Of a stretch of DNA of 64,000 nucleotides, positions 59,074-64,000 are shown piece by piece. A model generated the notes under the pieces. It saw only the letters and a program-made list of their open reading frames with translations. It had not been told where the DNA came from and searched no databases. Source of the DNA: Lepisosteus oculatus (lineage: Eukaryota; Chordata; Actinopteri; Semionotiformes; Lepisosteidae). Location of the stretch: positions 42,654,788-42,718,787 of the forward strand of contig NC_090697.1 in the NCBI RefSeq assembly GCF_040954835.1. The letters run 5' to 3'. The stretch's first letter is position 1. The number at the start of each line of letters is the position of its first letter. The position numbers and the translations under genes were made by a program.

Positions 59074-60420
59074 TTTGACAAGTTGGTGTCGCAAAATACG
59101 TTTCAAGTTAGCATTGTAGATGGGTTCGAGCTTCCTCTTTGCATTATCGTGTGCCAGGTATAGGCATTCAGGCTAACCGGTGCTACCAACACCCCACACT
59201 GACCAAGCCCTTCTGCCTCTCAACCGAACCGTCAGCATGGAAAAGGAAGTTCCGCCTCCACAAATGTATCCAGCGAAGCGCCGTGTTTAAAGAAACAGTG
59301 GTGAAGAAATAGCACTTCTGCAGTTTTGCATTGCAGACACTGTTGCGTTATTATTTCTTCATATAATTAGTCGAAAGTGCAGAAAATGAGCGCAATGGAT
59401 CCAGTTAATTCTCTCAAACTACCAATAAGCAGATTTGCAACTTGTGGCTGAAGAAAAACAAACATCCCCTCAGATAAGTCGGTTGAATTAATTTCTTGGT
59501 GAGGGATTTTAACTTGTCTGCCAGTTTTAAACCACCTTCTTTAAAACATCCCTATGACAAACCCTACTTCTGGATCAGAGAACGTGTCAGTACTTGTGAG
59601 TTAAGGCTCTGACATGGGTCCTGACCCAGGTCCAACCAAATAAATAAGACGGCTTGTATTGTTAACTACTTGATGATTGATTTTTAAAATAATAAACTCG
59701 AGACAATAAGACTTTTCTAACTTATTCTTATCCAGATGACTCTACGGAGCCGTTTAATTAAACACGGTTTCCCTTGTCTGACTCCCCGAAAGGCAGAAGT
59801 AGGCACTTTTACTAAAGGAAAGTAAAACCATCTCAAAATTTATGATTTATAAATTCTCCATTCTTCTTATGCAGTTTACTAGTCATGTTGTAAAACTGTG
59901 AAGATCTTGTTACTGCATAGTAAACTATGGGCAAATGAGTCTGATTTGAGTCCAAGTTCAGTGTAGAGAAGCCTGAATCTCAATGCTATTTTTTGGTCGA
60001 TGATGACTTCAATCATTGCTCGGCACTGCCGCCCCTCCTCTTCAGGCAGCAGGCTAGTCTGAGGCTCTGCGACACGCCCATTGCCCAAAGCGCGACGTTA
60101 CAGTAAACAGAGACTCTGCCATGGCACGCGCGTGGGCGTGGAACACAGGACTCGGATCATCTCCAATGAGGAGGTGAGAAAGTGACATCACTCTCAATTA
60201 ACCAATGAAAAAAGAGACCGAGTTAAACGGCCTACTGTGATGTCATCCGTCAAAGCAAATACAGGAAGAGGTCATTTTTATTGTTTTTATTTCCTGGATT
60301 GAATTGTTGGAAGAGAAGACGAAGGTTTGACAGTTCATTTACTTTATTTATGCGTGACAGAACAGTATAATGGAATGCTCTTTAGAATGATTTAGGTTAA
60401 ATCACTTAAAAAGTAATTTA
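59074..60420. promoter_or_regulatory. AIDA-BROX divergent promoter region
   Basis: The two start codons lie 2.36 kb apart on opposite strands. CpG-richer stretches occur at about 59080-59290 (towards AIDA) and 60050-60180 (towards BROX; GCGACACGCCC, GCACGCGCGTGGGCGTGG). Near 60185-60250 there is a reverse CCAAT (ATTGG class) neighbourhood, GTGACATCAC and TGATGTCATCCG, which are CRE/ATF-like. BROX needs a spliced 5' leader because its coding exon is preceded by an acceptor at 61393-61394. Start sites cannot be placed exactly. Confidence 0.45.
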
Positions 60421-61394
60421 GAAACAGAATATGATAGGAAAAATTGTGTCGTGTTTCGTATTTAGTCTAATTGATCACTTGTAATTTTGTTGCGTTATTA
60501 TTTTGTAAACAGAAATAGTCATAAATAACAATAGTAAATTGTAAGTTTCATAAATATTCTCAAGTAAAACATGAGGCTAATGTGAAAAGGTTAGTATTCG
60601 TTTTGCTGTTGTATACAGAACCGAACGGTAGGCCTCTGTTTACTGGCAGGGTTCGTCCACGAGCTTAGTTTTAAACATTTAAATGGAAGATGAAGTCAGA
60701 TTACTTGTATTCTACCGCGCTGTTATTTCCTAATGTATTTTTTGTTAATTTTGCCAAGAAGATCTTCAGCATGTCTGAGGTATAGCTAATTCGCCTATAC
60801 ATTTTTATTTCATTCTACTTTCTTAAGTGTTAAAAAGTCAAAAACGTGAATTGTAGCTTCATGTGCAGTTTCTCGATGCAGACTACTACAGCAGTACTAG
60901 TATAGGAGAAATGCACTCTGGAGGATTGATAGTCGTCCCACTCTTGAAATTAATTCCACATCAGATTGCTTAACACTAAGGACATAAAACAAGAAGTTAA
61001 TCTCTGGATACAATTTAACAGTTAATGATCTTTTTGACATTGTACTCTAAAAATGTGCAACACGTTTCTGAAAGGTGATATCAAAAAATATTTTATTGAA
61101 AATCTAGTATTTTATTTTTCCTTAGGTTTTATTTAGTGTATTTGCATTTTCTCTGGTCATATTGATTAAGACTTTATACACAATTACATAATAGTGACTG
61201 TAACAAAAACAATAATACATTTAATTTGTAATTCACATATAATTACTGTAAATCTTAATGCTCACTGAAAAAAAAAGTTAAGAAACTTTAAAAGTGCTAA
61301 AAAGTAAAAAAAAAGTAAGTTACAGCATTCATATGCTTCTCTCCAAAGAGACATTGCTCACATTATTCAATTTGTTTTGTTTTTTTCTATTCAG
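60421..61394. other. BROX: BROX 5' intron candidate
   Basis: This is AT-rich DNA between the divergent promoter region and the first BROX coding exon. It is probably intronic to the BROX leader. I see no other gene or repeat here. Confidence 0.4.
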
Positions 61395-61435
61395 GTTGAG
61401 ATTGTTACCCTTGAGGATTGTAAAGGTTCTCCAAC

Positions 61436-63926
61436 ATGACGCACTGGTTTCACAGAAATCCTTTGAAGGCCACAGCTCCTGTCTCTTTTAGCTTCTATGG
61501 TGTGGCTGCCAGTCCTGCAGCAAATAAAATATGCAAGTAAGCACCTTTCTTGATGGGCAACATTTCTCCTCATTTCCATTCTTCTGGATACCAGGTTCAG
61601 TTCACATAGATATTGCCTCTTGTGTTGACTGTAACAGCTCTATTTTCAAATTTTATTTTATTTTGTGTTCGCATTCTCTCTGGAAATAGCAAAACAACAT
61701 TCGGACCTTGTACTATGTACTGATCCATGTACTCTACAGTGTGGTGAAAAAGTACATGCACTCTCTAAGATTTTATTGTTTAACATATTTGTAATATAGA
61801 CATATTTGACCTTCACCTAGTCCTCACCCATTCCTAATAGTAGATCACTCACAAATTACTCACAAACCTTTACTTTGTCAATGTTTTTTTTTTAAATCTG
61901 CAAACATCCAATATCTTTGTGTGAAAAAGTAAGTAAGTTCTACCATCTCAATTAAGGGGGTATGTAGAATCAAATGTGATTATCAGGAAGTAGTTCCACC
62001 TGTCTGTAAAATCAGAAACTTTGTCAATTTGGCATCATGTCCAGATCAAAAGACATCTGTGACGGTCTTAGGGAAGGGATTGTGGCTGCTTATCAGTCTG
62101 AGAAGGGTTGCAAAGCCATTTCCAAACACAATGAAGTCCTTCATTCCATGCAAAGAAAGAGAAAATTCCAGACCCAGTTTACCCAGGAGTGGCCGTCCTA
62201 TCAAATTCTCTCCAAGATCTGACCTTATAATGTTCCTAGAAGTCTCAAAGATCCATGAGTCCATCAGCAGGAAAAGATTGAATAAGAATGGCTTCCTTGG
62301 AAGGATAGCCAGGATAAAACCATGTCTCTCCAAGAAGAACATTGCTGGACGGTTTAAGTTTGCAAAACCACACTTGAATGATAAACAAGATTTCTGGAAT
62401 ATGTGCTCCAGACCAATGAGTCAAAAATGGAGTTGTATGGCCATAATGCAAAACGTAGTTTGGCAAAAACAACACAGCCTTTGTCCAGATAAAACCCATA
62501 CCAACTGTCTAGCATGGCGGTGTTGGTGGGGTGGGCTGGTCGGCTTTGCATGGTTTGGATCTGTTTTACTGTCACAGGACCTGGACTCCCTGCTGTCGTT
62601 GAATATACCATGAATTCCATGCTGTACTGAGGTATTCTAGAGGAAAATGAGACCATCTGTCTGACAGATAAAGCTGAACTGAAAGTGGATCATGCAACAG
62701 GACAATGATCCGAAACACATAAGCACATCTATGGCATAATGGCTCAAAAAGAAGAAATTCAGGATTTTGGACTGACACAGTCAAAGTCCAGATCTGTACC
62801 CCACAGAGATGCTGTGGCAGGACCTAAAGGGCAAAGGTAAAACAGTTCTGTAAGGAAGAGGGGGACAGACTTCCCATCAGGGCAGTGTGAGAGACTAATC
62901 AACTTTTACCAGAAATATTTAATTCAAGCTTTTGCTGCTAAAGTAGAGTGTCACAAGTTTTTTAATTAAGGGGTGCACTAGCTAATCACACAAATACATT
63001 GAATGCTGGCAAATAATGACATAGTATACATTTTGTGTGTTATTTGTCAAATGAAGTTTTATCTGTTGTGAGAGAACTAAGGTGAGGTGAAGGTCAAATA
63101 TGTCTAAATGTAAAACCATAAGATTTTAAGGGGATATTCTTAACTTTTTCACCACACTGTACATGAGGCTGCATTCAAAGTGATATTATCTATGATAATT
63201 TATTGTGCTTTACCTTTCATCAGTGACTTGAAGGCAGCAAGGGCTCGACTTCTCGAAATGTTTACAGATCCCACATGCAATCCTGAAATAATGAAAAACG
63301 CTACTGATTCTTACTTCTCCCTTCTGCAAGGTTAGTACTGTCTTAGTGCAAAACTTTTCACTTTGTTTGGCTTAGAAAAAGAAATAAACAACCATGTTCT
63401 ACTAACAGTATTCACCCATGTGTAGCCAAAAATGAAAAACAGATTCAAGTAACACTACAAATTCTCTGTTGTTAATTTTGTATCATACAAAGAGCTATAG
63501 CCTTCTTCTCCCTTTTCCCATTTTCTTTAAATTAAAAGGTGTTTTTTTGAGTATATTAATAATCATAGATTTACAAAATATTATCCCCCCTCAATTTATT
63601 CTGTCAAAGGTGTATGTACAGTAATAATTTACTAAATTGATATAGGGACTACAGATAGAATGTGTACTGAGGAAAGTGAAGTGAATGTGAATATGGACTA
63701 TAAAAGCATTAAATAGTACATTAAAGGTGTAATTTATTATTGGATTGTAACCTATGATTTACAATCTACAATTTACAGAATGTATGATATTCATTTTGTT
63801 ATTATACTGTCTTGTTTGATGTTCTGCAGGTTTCATAGTGTCTTTAGATGGTACTACACAAGAAAACAAAATGCGATTTATTCAGAACTTCAAATGGACT
63901 GACACTTTGCAAGGAAACACTCCAAG
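61436..63926 (+). CDS. BROX: BROX, BRO1-domain ESCRT-associated protein (5' part)
   Basis: Three coding exons lie in the window: 61436-61536, 63224-63330 and 63830-63926. They join in frame into about 101 codons, and the gene continues off the right edge. The protein starts [20 protein letters not shown] and includes [29 protein letters not shown] and [12 protein letters not shown]. These match the N-terminus of vertebrate BROX almost residue for residue. BROX is a BRO1-domain protein with a C-terminal CAAX box (not in the window). It binds ESCRT-III CHMP4 and works at the nuclear envelope and endosomes. The 5' acceptor ttctattcag at 61394 shows that a non-coding leader exon lies upstream. 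The first intron carries a dead Tc1 element. Confidence 0.94.
61737..63159 (+). mobile_element. Inactive Tc1-like transposon
   Basis: The element is 1423 bp with TA at both borders (61735-61736 and 63160-63161) and ends CAGTGTGGTGAAAAAGT / ACTTTTTCACCACACTG-like inverted repeats. It is a different Tc1 family from the one at 3329: the ends are unlike and the internal sequence is much diverged. A broken transposase lies inside. It is in BROX intron 1, in the same orientation as BROX. Confidence 0.9.
62029..62860 (+). pseudogene. Broken Tc1 transposase
   Basis: Family words are readable in different frames: [11 protein letters not shown] (hinge), [22 protein letters not shown], then QQDNDPKH and [13 protein letters not shown]. 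The first catalytic Asp is lost: the VLW.DE-type box reads VLQTNE in its frame. A stop follows the second Asp region and frameshifts separate the blocks. The enzyme cannot be made from this copy. Confidence 0.85.
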
Positions 63927-64000
63927 GTAATAGTTTAAAATTTAAAGATATATATGCCCTAACTTTCAATTTGTCAAGGCAAAATCAGGGTTATGCACTA

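Noticed and set aside
1-64000. A previously undescribed multigene system
   Set aside because: All recognisable genes belong to a known syntenic block, and the remaining structure is explained by mobile elements, isoform exons and simple repeats.

Overview
This window is vertebrate nuclear DNA, most likely from a ray-finned fish. The reasons are GT-AG split genes with vertebrate protein similarity, a Tc1-type transposon of a kind common in fish, SINEs with a 5S rRNA-like head, and fish-type dispersed repeats. The species cannot be fixed from the sequence. Four protein genes lie in the order TAF1A(-), MIA3(+), AIDA(-), BROX(+), which is the conserved jawed-vertebrate neighbourhood known around human MIA3. 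TAF1A (its 3' end lies off the left edge) occupies 69-9403, MIA3 13609-37985, AIDA 44797-59073 and BROX starts at 61436 and runs off the right edge. All exon joins listed keep reading frame and use GT-AG sites that I read by eye.

Functionally the genes form a syntenic block rather than a pathway. TAF1A is a subunit of the RNA polymerase I selectivity factor. MIA3 (TANGO1) is the ER-exit-site receptor for bulky secretory cargo. AIDA is an axin-binding C2 protein. BROX is a BRO1-domain ESCRT partner. TAF1A/MIA3 and AIDA/BROX are divergent pairs; MIA3/AIDA are convergent. MIA3 assembles from 27 coding exons into about 2023 residues: signal peptide, SH3-like domain, a very long acidic lumenal exon, membrane segment, coiled coils and a proline-rich tail with repeated RD[YLF]P units. 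A second promoter-like region and an in-frame 30-codon first exon inside the gene predict the short, lumen-less isoform.

Introns and intergenic DNA hold many mobile-element copies. These include an apparently intact, young Tc1-like transposon (3329-4958) and a dead one (61737-63159). Four copies of a 5S-derived SINE and one tRNA-derived SINE are present. A 49-bp inverted-repeat pair encloses a LINE reverse-transcriptase fragment (11909-12580). A decayed Ty3/gypsy-type element shows integrase upstream of reverse transcriptase (47830-49576). An almost perfect 86-bp fold-back lies at 53977-54159, and several LINE 3' ends are scattered through the window.

No RNA gene, CRISPR array or wholly unknown multigene system was found. 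The most useful leads are the MIA3 isoform exons and promoters, the intact Tc1 copy, the inverted-repeat-bounded LINE fragment, the fold-back repeat and the gypsy relic with unusual domain order.
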